Part shown: piece after piece, positions 54,503 through 63,801 of the stretch | Layout of the letters: every line of letters starts with the position of its first letter | Position numbering within the stretch: the stretch's first letter is position 1 | NCBI GenBank assembly: GCA_035691865.1 | Contig: DASSIM010000131.1 | Coordinates: 16,609 to 80,608, forward strand | Length of the DNA: 64,000 nucleotides | Direction of reading: 5' to 3' | DNA from: Nitrosopolaris sp035691865 | Lineage (GTDB): Archaea; Thermoproteota; Nitrososphaeria; Nitrososphaerales; Nitrososphaeraceae | Program-made: the position numbers and the translations under genes | The notes under the pieces: model-generated | Databases searched by the model: none | What the model was told of the DNA's origin: nothing | Seen by the model: the letters and a program-made list of their open reading frames with translations, nothing else

Positions 54503-55759
54503 ATGAGAAGACCAAAGGTTCCTGCAACAATCATTGTATTCGTACTAGTAATAACAATTCCATTAAGTGCATTTATAGTTCAGCCCACCGTCATCGCAGC
54601 ACAACAATACTCTAATTCTTCATCCCAGAATACTAATTCTTCTGCTGCATCCTCTCCTCTCAAGACTATCTTTAAAGACGTCGAGAATTCCATTGTACAA
54701 ATAACAAGTAAAATACCAACGGGTGCTCCTAATGCCCTAAATCCTCAATCGCAAAATGCTACTGCATTAGGCTCCGGGTTTGTTTACGATAAGCTTGGAC
54801 ATATAGTTACAAATGGTCACGTGGTAGGAGGTGCAAAGATAGTAGATGTAACGTTTGTAGATGGTAATAGATTTACTGCAAAGGTGATAGGAACCGATAT
54901 TTATGGAGATATAGCGGTTTTACAAATTTCAGAGAATAACACACAAAAGCAGCAGCTATTCTCTACTCTTAAACCGCTTGTAATTGGGAATTCTTCCAAT
55001 TTAGAGGTTGGAGATCAAGTAATTGCGATCGGTAATCCTTTTGGTCTCAGTGATACATTGACGACAGGAATTGTTAGCGGGTTGGGTCGATTGCTTCCGG
55101 CTGCCGCAGGTGGGGGATTTTCTATACCCAATACAATCCAAACTGATGCACCAATAAATCCTGGCAATTCTGGTGGACCTTTACTTAATATGCAAGGAGA
55201 AGTTGTTGGAATAAATACCGCCGGTCTTTCCGATACAGGAACATTCTCTGGCATAGGATTTGCAATTCCATCCAAGAGCATAACAACAATAGTTCCTGCT
55301 TTAATTACAAAAGGGTACTATTTGCATCCTTATCTTGGGATTAAGGGCGGTGCATTGACATCAGATCTAGTGGAAAATATGACAGGTATACCGTCAAACC
55401 TCAGTGGTGTATATGTAGATACAATTACAAAGAATGGTCCTGCTGATAAGGCAGGGTTAAATGGAAGCACTACAGATGAGTACTCAAAGAAACACGTAGG
55501 TGACATTATAACTGCTGTTGATGGACACAAAGTCGCAAGGATAGATGATTTGGCGTCTTACATTGACCAACACAAATCTGTTGGTGATAATATTACTTTA
55601 ACTGTATATAGGAATGGACATGAAACAAACCTTAAAACGATACTCACCGCGAGGCCATCACTACTGCCGTTTCTGATCACACCATCTGCTCCTGCATCTC
55701 CAATCCCTCACCCTCAGCCTCCCGTACCACCTTCGACGATACCTTCACCGCATTCATAA
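54503..55759 (+). CDS. HtrA/DegP-type serine protease
   Basis: 418 residues. Signal/anchor at the N-terminus, then trypsin-like domain with the triad His106 (VTNGHVVGG), Asp136 (YGDIAVLQI) and Ser223 (NPGNSGGPLLN). A PDZ domain follows (HPYLGIKGGALTSDL, VGDIITAVDGHKV). A Pro/Ser-rich tail ends the chain. Chaperone-protease for damaged proteins outside the membrane. Two aspartate-metal motifs are not involved. Stand-alone gene. Confidence 0.95.
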   Translation: MRRPKVPATIIVFVLVITIPLSAFIVQPTVIAAQQYSNSSSQNTNSSAASSPLKTIFKDVENSIVQITSKIPTGAPNALNPQSQNATALGSGFVYDKLGHIVTNGHVVGGAKIVDVTFVDGNRFTAKVIGTDIYGDIAVLQISENNTQKQQLFSTLKPLVIGNSSNLEVGDQVIAIGNPFGLSDTLTTGIVSGLGRLLPAAAGGGFSIPNTIQTDAPINPGNSGGPLLNMQGEVVGINTAGLSDTGTFSGIGFAIPSKSITTIVPALITKGYYLHPYLGIKGGALTSDLVENMTGIPSNLSGVYVDTITKNGPADKAGLNGSTTDEYSKKHVGDIITAVDGHKVARIDDLASYIDQHKSVGDNITLTVYRNGHETNLKTILTARPSLLPFLITPSAPASPIPHPQPPVPPSTIPSPHS

Positions 55760-56494
55760 CTCTTACCAAGGCAGCTTCAGCATAACTGCGGCCTATTTGA
55801 TCGGCGCTTCATTGCCTGCTTATTGATATCGTAGCGCAGGTATTCTACTTCGAATCCTCAGCTGTCAGCAATACTTGTATTATGCCTTCGTTACATATCC
55901 AATTGTGACTACGATGTCATGCTTCTTATTCATGATGTAGGCGTCCACCTTCTATTGACAATACATATAATCACTTGGATGCTAGGAGGAAGAAATCTCG
56001 AAAAGAAGCTCTAACTTCTATTCTATTCTTTTGAGTTGAATGTCTCTGAAAAGTTGAATTACTCTGATTCCGATTATATTTCTCATCTGTTCTGATAGAG
56101 TTAACATGCATGAAGGGAAATCCTGTTACAATTTGTGCCTTATATTCATAATTTCAACGCCTCATATTCATAATTGGGACACACTTTTATGCACACAGTC
56201 ATAGAATATCTTAATACTACAGATCGTTATTCATATTGCGAAAATTCTTTAGTCTTACAACGGTTGTAGTTTCCTGTCTGCTAACGCTGACTTTCCCACG
56301 ATAAAAGATTATAGTGAAGTATGTTACTCTCTTGATGTACTTTTTTTTGCAGAGCGTGACAGAAATTATTGCTGCCACGAAAATAAATTTAGATTTAATT
56401 CGTTATCCTTCATTTTCTTTAATATAATCTTCTAAAGGACTGGTTGGATAAACTATCCTAATATTTATATATTACACTCTTGACGAGTAGGTAA
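55760..56494. other. Long intergenic with near-repeat, no intact gene
   Basis: About 735 bases. cttatattcataattt and cctcatattcataattg around 56140-56175 form a 16-bp imperfect direct repeat. Minus-strand pieces such as MNKKHDIVVTIGYVTKA near 55900 look coding-like but are short. Possibly a decayed gene. Confidence 0.35.
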
Positions 56495-56728
56495 ATGTCC
56501 GTAATCAGCAAACAGATTGTGAAAGAGAGTAGCAACGTACCTAAAATAGCAGTAGGAACGCTTTTGGGGATTTTAGTATTTGGGATGTTCGTAGTAGGAT
56601 ATGACCAAGGACAGTTGGTACAAGCAATATCAGCCCCATTTGGAATTCATCCAAATCATGCTCAGTTAATGCTTCTCCATGAATTCAATCATGATCTGAG
56701 GCATGCAGCAGGATTTCCATGCCATTAG
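56495..56728 (+). CDS. cbtB: CbtB, cobalt transporter small subunit
   Basis: 77 residues. One membrane helix (IAVGTLLGILVFGMFVVGY) and a C-terminal His motif, MLLHEFNHDLRHAAGFPCH, which is the hallmark metal-binding end of CbtB. It pairs with CbtA encoded 43 bases downstream. Together they are predicted to import cobalt for cobalamin synthesis. Confidence 0.9.
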   Translation: MSVISKQIVKESSNVPKIAVGTLLGILVFGMFVVGYDQGQLVQAISAPFGIHPNHAQLMLLHEFNHDLRHAAGFPCH

Positions 56729-56771
56729 GATAGCTATTGCAGCGTGCTGAATGCTTCAACCAAGATAGTAG

Positions 56772-57521
56772 ATGAAAACCTTAACTTTTATAGCTATAAC
56801 TCTTTTTTCTGGTGCAATTGCAGGTACTCTCCTTGGCTTAATTAATCAGGTTGTAGTAGAACCCTTTATTGATAAGGCTATAGGAATTCAGACACAGAGG
56901 ACGGTTAATGTGGGTGAAATCATCGATCCCGCACAACAAACACATTATCGTATGTGGCAAAAGGGAGGAGAAGTAGTTGCTAGCACTATATACGGTATAT
57001 CGCTGTCAGCATTATTTGGGATTGTCTTTGTGTATAGTAGGAATTCGTTACCTGGTTCTAACAACATAAAGAAAGCTCTTGTGCTGACGGGCATTATGTT
57101 CGTTGTATTATTCGTGATTCCTACTCTTAAATATCCAGCCAATCCGCCTGCCGTGGGAAATCCAGATACAATATACTACAGAGAGAGCTTGTATGTTGGA
57201 TTTATAGTCATCTCTGGATTTACTAGCTTAGCAGTTGCTCTTCTATACGTAAAAAAGATAGTAAAGAACATTAATAGGCCTTCTAAATCAATAGGAAACA
57301 TCGCAATTCCAGTATTCTTGTATGTAGTTATAATGGGTAGCGCATACATTTTGTTTCCTCCAAATCCTGATAAAATTACAATACCGATGGATCTGATTAT
57401 GACATTTAGAGTTGCAGGTGCATTCACTATTGGCATTTTCTGGGGTTTAATGGCTATAACTCTCGGTTCATTCTGGGATATACTCAAACCGCACGAAACA
57501 CGCAAAATTGCATCGGTATAG
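56772..57521 (+). CDS. cbtA: CbtA, cobalt transporter membrane subunit
   Basis: 249 residues, about five membrane helices. First helix ITLFSGAIAGTLLGLINQV, then VSASTIYGISLSALFGIVF-like text and a C-terminal FTIGIFWGLMAITLGSFWD. The family profile and its immediate position behind CbtB support the call. No visible B12 riboswitch precedes the pair in this window. Confidence 0.88.
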   Translation: MKTLTFIAITLFSGAIAGTLLGLINQVVVEPFIDKAIGIQTQRTVNVGEIIDPAQQTHYRMWQKGGEVVASTIYGISLSALFGIVFVYSRNSLPGSNNIKKALVLTGIMFVVLFVIPTLKYPANPPAVGNPDTIYYRESLYVGFIVISGFTSLAVALLYVKKIVKNINRPSKSIGNIAIPVFLYVVIMGSAYILFPPNPDKITIPMDLIMTFRVAGAFTIGIFWGLMAITLGSFWDILKPHETRKIASV

Positions 57522-57581
57522 ATCATGACACACACAACCAAAAGGCCGAGAAATGGGGATACTATTTTTTAAAAAGATCGT

Positions 57582-57857
57582 TCACTCTTGAATTTCTCTT
57601 ACACTAAAATATATCACGTCCATATCAGGTATATGATCCCATCTAACGTATAATACTAGATATCTTTCAGAAGCATGCCAACATTCACTTCTTTCCCAAA
57701 AGCACAACCAGAAAATGCATTTCATCTTCATTCTATGCCCCAACCCAGATGGATCGACCATTTTATCAGTGATGATACAAATGTCACATATAGTCGTTAA
57801 TCTAGTATTTCCAGCTAAAACATAGAAGTACCTTATACATCGACTATTCTTATTCAA
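57582..57857 (-). CDS. Small Cys/Trp-rich protein, unknown
   Basis: 91 residues. KCIFWLCFWERSECWHASER is Cys/Trp-rich; RYLVLYVRWDHIPDMDVIYF follows and looks like a beta-strand. Protein-like along its length, no signal peptide. Convergent with CbtA. I do not recognise a family. Confidence 0.5.
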   Translation of the reverse strand: MNKNSRCIRYFYVLAGNTRLTTICDICIITDKMVDPSGLGHRMKMKCIFWLCFWERSECWHASERYLVLYVRWDHIPDMDVIYFSVREIQE

Positions 57858-57933
57858 ATAGTTCTTTCTTTACACTTAATCAAAAAAGAGAGAAAGAGAT
57901 TGATCTCCAGTTGCCAGTCTGCAACGGGATATT

Positions 57934-58305
57934 CTACTTCTGTTTTTGACTCCCTTCACTAAATATTTTTGCCAATTTTTCGTGTAATTCCTTCTTAGCG
58001 GAGGATTTTTGTACCATAGCCTGCCACTCTTTACCTATACTCTCGGTCAAAGCATCAGCGACCTTGTCCATAGTAGGGCCATTTGCTGCTTCTATCCTCT
58101 TCTTTAGTTTTTCAATCATCAACTCCGAGTATGCTGCAAAGGATGCTTTGTACCACATACCCATTATCATCTCGAACGGGTCCATAGATCCCATTTTGCC
58201 ACTTCCATGCATATGTGCACATCCCGAACAGTCTTCAGCTCCAGTTCCCGGATGACACGAACATCCGCAGGAATCACCGTTGTCATGACTAAATTGATTT
58301 TCCAT
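57934..58305 (-). CDS. Cys/His-rich N-terminal, helical C-terminal protein
   Basis: 123 residues. First 40 residues carry Cys/His clusters (CGCSCHPGTG, CSGCAHMHG), probably a metal site. The rest is amphipathic helix (FAAYSELMIEKLKKRIEA, and KEWQAMVQKSSAKKELHEK) reminiscent of PhaE-like or phasin-like helical proteins. Unknown role; possibly a metal-sensing adaptor. Confidence 0.55.
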   Translation of the reverse strand: MENQFSHDNGDSCGCSCHPGTGAEDCSGCAHMHGSGKMGSMDPFEMIMGMWYKASFAAYSELMIEKLKKRIEAANGPTMDKVADALTESIGKEWQAMVQKSSAKKELHEKLAKIFSEGSQKQK

Positions 58306-58497
58306 TTTTTATGTATTCACCTGTTGGTGGTTGTACATAACGGGATAATTAAATATGGTAGTCATTTCTTGGTAAGTTGGTTAGATTCTTGTTACTTACT
58401 AACCAATGGATTACTATCTTGAGTACTATAGAGTATTGGTAGTCTACAAGGAATCATACATCTCAGTTATCTTAATCAAAGCTCATCAACTACCCAC

Positions 58498-58815
58498 TCA
58501 AATTCTTTGGCAGGGAATAATTCGATAACTTGTAGGCCGCTACACTAATTTCCATCAAACATTAGCGCAGTATGCTCAATGTCAAGTTTATGCACAGTTA
58601 TTTTCATTTGCTGGTCAGCCAGTTTGTCTAATGTACGCTAGTTGTTTCAGCCTAGGCGTACCCTCCGGGGGAGGGTACGAGATTGCTTTTCGTACTTTTT
58701 TGCAATAAGTTTTAAGAAGGAATGCTTTGTATGAGCATACGGAAAACTGTTTTTCATCTTATTGAACATTGTTCTACGGAGGTAGTTTTACCCTATCCTA
58801 TTGACCAGGGTAGGA
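58498..58815. repeat. Duplicated non-coding element, copy 2 (about 318 bp)
   Basis: Aligns with 1031-1300; see that entry for shared blocks. Special to this copy is a perfect hairpin: cgtaccctcc at 58657-58666, a ggg loop, and ggagggtacg at 58670-58679. The gaaca-N-tgttc palindrome at about 58763-58773 is kept in both copies. The element ends about 150 bases before the zinc-ribbon gene. Could be a conserved RNA gene or a protein-binding element that has been copied. Confidence 0.6.
58657..58679. ncRNA. Strong GC hairpin in repeat copy 2
   Basis: Ten-base perfect stem with a three-base loop (positions in call range). Its GC content is far above its surroundings, so it would form in RNA or extrude in DNA. 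The same site in copy 1 retains only four base pairs, so pairing is not fully conserved there. It may be an RNA hairpin or a recognition element. Confidence 0.35.
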
Positions 58816-58889
58816 ACAAATGCCTATATAATATCGTAAGCTCCAATTCTTGATTTTGTTCATTAGTAATAATGTGGGCATTGATTTTA

Positions 58890-58962
58890 CGCTATTAGTG
58901 GCAGATCACATAAAACCTACACTATTAGTGAAGTTGATATGGAACGTACACTAATAGTGTAC
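58890..58962. promoter_or_regulatory. Three palindromic sites before the zinc-ribbon gene
   Basis: The core cactattagtg or its alternate cactaatagtg occurs at 58920-58930 and 58949-58959 exactly, and as cgctattagtg at 58890-58900. Starts are 30 and 29 bases apart, about three helical turns, so a protein would bind on one face. The third is inside the longer palindrome gtacactaatagtgtac, two bases before the start codon. This looks like an autoregulatory operator array. Confidence 0.55.
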
Positions 58963-58964
58963 CT

Positions 58965-59618
58965 ATGCCGTGCCACAAAATAGAAGTGACCGAATATGAA
59001 TGTGCTAAGTGTACCTATAAATGGATTAATCGAATTAATGGCAAAGATGGTCCAAAGCCGATAAGATGCGCCAAATGCAAGAGGTGGGACTGGGAAGAAG
59101 GGTACTTATCAAATATCGAAAAACGATTGAGAAGAGATTTACTTAGAATCGAATCAGTAGAAATATCACATCCTACTATGTTTGGCGAAATAGGATTCAA
59201 TAGTGCACCTGCAGATTTATGCACCTGTTTTCTGAATATTTACCCAAGGCCTACAGTACAGGAGCTTGAAACCGTCCTAAATCCGATAAGTTATTTGGGC
59301 CCTCACAGTCACCACGGTTTACGCAGGCATGGTGGAACATGCACCGAACAAATAGACTGCGGTCCTGGATGGATACCCACACCAGGCAGCTATAGATACG
59401 ACAAAAAGAAAGCATGTGAGATGGAAAGAAAAGAAAAAGAGATACGCCATAAGTTGATGCAGCATATAATCGATACAAGAGGGGGAATCATAAATACAAA
59501 TTCAACACATTACATATATTTAGCGAGTAGGAAGATGCTAGCCGAGGAGTCGAGTAAATTTGAGCCTAGCAAAATGTGGCATGCCATTGCAGATAGTAAG
59601 GGCCAAGAGGAAGAATGA
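58965..59618 (+). CDS. Zinc-ribbon protein with Cys/His-rich second half
   Basis: 217 residues. An N-terminal zinc ribbon uses Cys13/Cys16 and Cys35/Cys38 (YECAKCTYKW, IRCAKCKRWDW). A second region with ADLCTCFLNIYP and then HSHHGLRRHGGTCTEQIDC holds more Cys and His. A charged helical tail (KKACEMERKEKEIRHKLMQH) follows. Palindromes reach to the start codon, consistent with autoregulation. Role could be a DNA-binding regulator; family not recognised. Confidence 0.7.
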   Translation: MPCHKIEVTEYECAKCTYKWINRINGKDGPKPIRCAKCKRWDWEEGYLSNIEKRLRRDLLRIESVEISHPTMFGEIGFNSAPADLCTCFLNIYPRPTVQELETVLNPISYLGPHSHHGLRRHGGTCTEQIDCGPGWIPTPGSYRYDKKKACEMERKEKEIRHKLMQHIIDTRGGIINTNSTHYIYLASRKMLAEESSKFEPSKMWHAIADSKGQEEE

Positions 59619-59705
59619 CAACAAGGGAGGAGACTAAAAAAGGAACACCTTTTCGAAATCGAGCCAAACCAATAAGAATGATAGTGACTAAAACTTATAT
59701 TCTTT

Positions 59706-59888
59706 TTGCAAAAAATTGTGACATCAAACGATACTATAAACGCAATAGCAAATTTTGCAAAGTCAGGTAGATTTGACATCATTGTTATAGGAGCTAGGGG
59801 AGCAGGATCGCCAAAATCTGAATATTTTGGCAGCGTATCAAATGGTATACTTCATAGCTCTCGCATACCCATTCTTGTCGTAAGGTAA
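59706..59888 (+). pseudogene. Universal stress protein C-terminal fragment
   Basis: About 60 residues: IVTSNDTINAIANFAKSGRF then DIIVIGARGAGSPKSEYFGS and VSNGILHSSRIPILVVR. GARGxGS....GSVSNG...PxLVV is the UspA ATP-binding end. The N-terminal strands and helices are missing, so only a fragment remains. Confidence 0.7.
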
Positions 59889-60009
59889 TGTTTCAATTTT
59901 AGTGTCTGTCACTACGGGATAGACAAGCTTAGCATGCATTATCTAGATCAGAGGGTTATTAGATTATGTGTCTAATCTTTTCAGAGGTAATTGATTGATT
60001 TGTATAATG

Positions 60010-60507
60010 CTATTTTGATTTCTTACTGTGCCATGCTCTCTCATGTACTTTCCTTCTGTTTTTAGTGTCAAACAATAATTTACAAAAATGGCATTTTATG
60101 TATGATTTTGATCTAACTGAATATCTTTTGCCATCCAAGGTTGTAACATAGAATGATGATTTACTCCCTTTCTTTGAAGATGAGGTAATTTTCTTTTTGG
60201 GTATATCCTCAGAGTGATCAAAAAGGAAACCGGCCCTGTTCTTAAATCCGGTGGCAAACTTGTGACCATCAATCCATCTATTTAATATGAACTTCCAATC
60301 ATATTCATATCCCTTAAAAATTGTGTCTGATTCAGCTATTAAAGTTGTGTACTGCATTACTTCTGGATCACTCCTTGCAAGGAGGGTTAATTCATTTTCA
60401 AAGCTGATGGCATATTTGGTCTTAGAATGATCCGTCCTTAATTGCAGTTTTCTAGAGGTTTTACTTGGCCTGACTTTGGGAGCATTAGCAACAGTATGGA
60501 TGCTCAT
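60010..60507 (-). CDS. Protein with C-terminal C2H2 zinc finger
   Basis: 165 residues. The C-terminus shows a classical finger: Cys139, Cys142, His155 and His160 (C-x2-C-x12-H-x4-H, in YIKCHFCKLLFDTKNRRK and VHERAWH). A preceding Lys/Ser-rich linker (PKKKITSSSKKGSKSSF) and an N-terminal domain of unknown fold follow. C2H2 fingers of this strict form are uncommon in archaea. Possibly a DNA-binding protein; no partner seen. Confidence 0.65.
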   Translation of the reverse strand: MSIHTVANAPKVRPSKTSRKLQLRTDHSKTKYAISFENELTLLARSDPEVMQYTTLIAESDTIFKGYEYDWKFILNRWIDGHKFATGFKNRAGFLFDHSEDIPKKKITSSSKKGSKSSFYVTTLDGKRYSVRSKSYIKCHFCKLLFDTKNRRKVHERAWHSKKSK

Positions 60508-60688
60508 TTCCCTGTCTAAATTCTTCTTGTAAAGGATAATATTTAAGGGATTTACAAGAAAATGGATAATTTCTGAGTGTCTTTAATAGCTTATAGCACA
60601 GATTCTAACGTATTTGGAAGAGTAAGTACAATGACCCGGGCCCCATGTAGCAAAGGGATAGCCGTGTCATAAGTCAAACTACATCCTA

Positions 60689-61038
60689 ATGCCAATATCA
60701 TTCAGCGATACTCGATTTAAAGAGATTCCTCGAGAAGACATATTATCGTTCCTTGATAGTTTCCGTATACCCGAGGCTTTAGACCCGCTACACAAATGGA
60801 TAGGGACTTACAACATATTCAGAACACACCTAACGTTTCTTCAGGCGGCTATACTATCCTGATATCTACCATCTAAGAATAGGCCCAAGCCCGCAGTTGA
60901 AGAGAATATCCCCCAGCTTAAGCGAAAGGAGAAGTCAATCTACACACCTACCGCTGTCCAAACGCTAGAGATAGATGCCATCATGCAATGGCTAGGGACT
61001 CTGCAGCAAGACCACATGAACTCTTGAAACTGAGGAGG
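60689..61038 (+). pseudogene. Tyrosine recombinase N-terminal remnant (plus strand)
   Basis: Frames give MPISFSDTRFKEIPREDILS and LDPLHKWIGTYNIFRTHL, then a stop; shifted reading gives NRPKPAVEENIPQLKRKEKS and finally HAMARDSAARPHELLKLR. This is the SAM-like core-binding domain and the start of the catalytic domain (first Arg in ARPHELLKL) of a thaumarchaeal XerC-like integrase. Several disruptions show it is dead. Confidence 0.7.
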
Positions 61039-61101
61039 GAAAGACTACCAGGCTTTGTCTGTCTATATGGTAGATGCAGATAGTGGCGGCAATTGTTCCT
61101 G

Positions 61102-61551
61102 TTAGTGTAGGCTCGAATAGACTAGATTTGTATCCCAAGCGTTTAATGCGCTCTGTATATACGGGTTCCAGGGTTTTATCAATAATTCCTTAATCTTGTA
61201 TTTATCTTCTGGAGGAATGTTAAGATTGTCTAACAGTTTGGAGAAGAATTTGTATCTATAAATTTCGTATATTTTATCGAGACTTTCTTCATGTATGGTC
61301 TGGTTAAACCCTTGCCAAATCCGGATATCAATATACTATTTGGGATTACCACTTTGAGGATGCTGTGAAATCCAGTCTTTTATATATGGTATTGAATCTG
61401 TAAGTGGGATATGTCTGGTTCCTGTTTTACCATTGAACAATATCTCTGCGTACTGTCTCTTATCCGGTGTAAGTTTGAATACAACATCTTTTATTTTTAA
61501 TTTCAAAAGACCGTGAGGCCTTGGTGCAGAATCTCTAGGCATTGCATGCAT
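61102..61551 (-). pseudogene. Tyrosine recombinase catalytic-domain remnant (minus strand)
   Basis: From MHAMPRDSAPRPHGLLKLK (first catalytic Arg) through TGTRHIPLTDSIPYIKDW, then one in-frame TAG, and continuing DKIYEIYRYKFFSKLLDN, IPPEDKYKIKELL and KPWNPYI, ending at TAA. The N-terminal domain and the end with His-x-x-Arg and Tyr are absent. It overlaps in content (RPH.LLKL segment) with the plus-strand remnant at 60689-61038, so it is a second copy or an inverted duplicate. Confidence 0.7.
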
Positions 61552-61915
61552 CCATTCTTGGACGACCAGTCTTTGTCTTCCTTCTCCTACATATTGATGA
61601 TTGCAATGTAATGATTCTAGTCAATACAATGTCAGGTATGCAGTTTGAGGAATCAACTTCAGTTATCTCTGATATCAATACAGCTCAAAAGAAAGTGTAG
61701 TATAGCTGAGCTATATCGATCAAACACAGTCTGCTTGTAACTCAATTAAACTCTACTTTTCGGATGGTTCTTATTTGGAACCTCATTCGAAAAAGAAGAT
61801 ACACCATCAAAGATACGTCAATTATAGTGCATCTATTCACCAGGTTGTTTAGACTTTTAATAGCTAACAATAGATATGTCGCAATTTAAATCCAAGATAA
61901 TGATAACTAAGTTTA
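61552..61915. other. Intergenic with possible fragment
   Basis: Plus strand 61611-61700 reads MILVNTMSGMQFEESTSVI to a stop and resembles the ligand-binding start of an AsnC/Lrp domain, too short to call. No other coding. Confidence 0.3.
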
Positions 61916-62734
61916 TTGATTGATTTGAATCAAAAATTGCTTGCAAAAGCAGGAAAAGCATCAAGCAGGTTGAAGTTAAAAGATTGGGATCCTGGCTATG
62001 ATGCAGACAAAAGAAAAGAAGATGTTGAGAATGAGTTGGCTCATTTTTCTAGTCAAATGTCTAAGTTAGAACACAAGTTCTTTGCAGCCAATAACCACTC
62101 TCTTCTGATCATACTGCAAGGAGTTGATGCGTCAGGAAAGGATGGAACGATTCGTCACGTAATGGGAGCACTAAACCCTCAAAGTTGCTACGTAAAGTCA
62201 TTCAAAGTTCCAACTGAAGAAGAACTTTCGCATGATTATTTCTGGCGTGTTCACATGGCAATTCCACCAAAAGGTCAAATAGCAATTTTTAATCGCTCTC
62301 ATTACGAAGATGTCATTGAAGTTCGTGTTCGTAAATTAGTTCCCAAGAATGATTTGACTCTAAGATATAGACAAATCAATGATTTTGAAAGATACCTATC
62401 AGAGAATCACGTGACAATACTAAAATTCTTTTTGCATATTAGCAAAGATGAGCAGAAAAAAAGAATCCAAGAGAGACTAATGGATCCAGCAAAGCGCTGG
62501 AAGATCTCTGAAAGTGATCTTCTCGTCAGGAAATTTTGGGATAAATATATAGAATCTTATGAACTGGCTATGAGCAGCTGTAGTACCTCCTGGGCACCAT
62601 GGTATATCATCCCCGCAAATTTAAAGTGGTTCCGCAATTGGGCGGTCGCTCAAATCATCGTCAATACATTGGATAGAATGAAATTAAAATATCCAGAACC
62701 TAGAATAGATGTTTCTAAATTTGCCATAATATAG
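61916..62734 (+). CDS. ppk2: Polyphosphate kinase 2 (PPK2)
   Basis: 272 residues from TTG. Contains the P-loop LQGVDASGKDGTIRHVMGA, the IFNRSHYEDVIEVRV motif (Walker B-like region) and KRIQERLMDPAKRWKISE lid region, all characteristic of PPK2. Single-domain type that transfers phosphate between polyphosphate and nucleotides. Stand-alone gene with an A/T-rich upstream region after the recombinase remnants. Confidence 0.95.
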   Translation: MIDLNQKLLAKAGKASSRLKLKDWDPGYDADKRKEDVENELAHFSSQMSKLEHKFFAANNHSLLIILQGVDASGKDGTIRHVMGALNPQSCYVKSFKVPTEEELSHDYFWRVHMAIPPKGQIAIFNRSHYEDVIEVRVRKLVPKNDLTLRYRQINDFERYLSENHVTILKFFLHISKDEQKKRIQERLMDPAKRWKISESDLLVRKFWDKYIESYELAMSSCSTSWAPWYIIPANLKWFRNWAVAQIIVNTLDRMKLKYPEPRIDVSKFAII

Positions 62735-63409
62735 AAGGGATTGCATAGGCAGGTATTAGTGTTAGTATTGTTATCGCTTACCTAACCCCCATTACGAATT
62801 AGCAAAGCCATTAGATTCTTTAAACTTGAAACATTAATTGCATTCTTGACTATTGAGCCATTTGCAGGTGCAGCATTAGCTGTTGATAAACATATAACTA
62901 CTATTAGTTTACTGAGATACTTGTCAGAGATATTTTCATGAAGTAGATCTCGAAGTTAGACCAGATGTGTTCGCTCAAGCTTTATAATTTTTGCGCACAG
63001 AAAGAACATCATAGATTCTGCAGGAGTTAAGAAAATGACCGAGATCCTGAGTCGTAGTAACCTGTAGGCATATTGTGAACAATATTTATTTTTCTTGAAT
63101 CTGCTGGCCTTTCATATATTTTGTTTACAAGAAAACTAAGTAGTCAAGAAAACTGTGTGGATAGGGGATCACGTACTATACAAAATATCAATGTGAGAAG
63201 GAAACCTAAAGTGAAAGCCACCACACAACTTGTCTGAAGCGCATAAACTACAACAATTGCATTAGGCTCGCTAGAGATTTAAAAGTTGTTTAAATGTATT
63301 ATTTTTAGGTTCCCATTGAGTGCTCCGCAAGGACTACGAATCGATATTTTTTTAAGCTACATTATGATTTAGTAACACACATATAATTAAGTTTTATTGG
63401 ATAACAAAT
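62735..63409. other. Intergenic with possible decayed gene
   Basis: Plus strand around 62798-62941 reads SKAIRFFKLETLIAFLTIEP and then DKHITTISLLRYLSEIF before a stop, lacking a start; probably a remnant. Elsewhere nothing over more than 400 bases. Confidence 0.3.
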
Positions 63410-63622
63410 ATGAATCCGAAAACTATACTGACTATATTTATTATTGTTTCTGCACTGATTGTAACAATAATAACTGCGTTCAGCGCTGTATTAACACAAG
63501 CAATTGAGCAAGTAAATGCACAATCGTTAAATGTCACAAAGCAAAAAGTATATCCAACAGATGTTAATGTGCATTTCAAAACAGCATGTATATCTGTTAT
63601 AGTATTTACGTATTGTTGGTAG
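63410..63622 (+). CDS. Small secreted protein, possibly truncated
   Basis: 70 residues. A clear signal peptide (LTIFIIVSALIVTIITAFS) ending at about VNAQ, then a short mature part QKVYPTDVNVHFKTACIS. The unusual hydrophobic end ISVIVFTYCW suggests a frameshift may have cut it short. Confidence 0.45.
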   Translation: MNPKTILTIFIIVSALIVTIITAFSAVLTQAIEQVNAQSLNVTKQKVYPTDVNVHFKTACISVIVFTYCW

Positions 63623-63801
63623 TCTTAATTCAAAGTCGGATAAACAATCAGAATGAACTGTCATGGAGATTGAGTCTGAACGACTCAAATGAAATAAAGA
63701 AACCGGCATAATAAGATGAGTCAAAATGTTAGTGCTAGGAAGAGATGTTAATAGGATCAGCATTATGTTGCATTCATTAAATCTTTAAAACATCTGAATC
63801 C

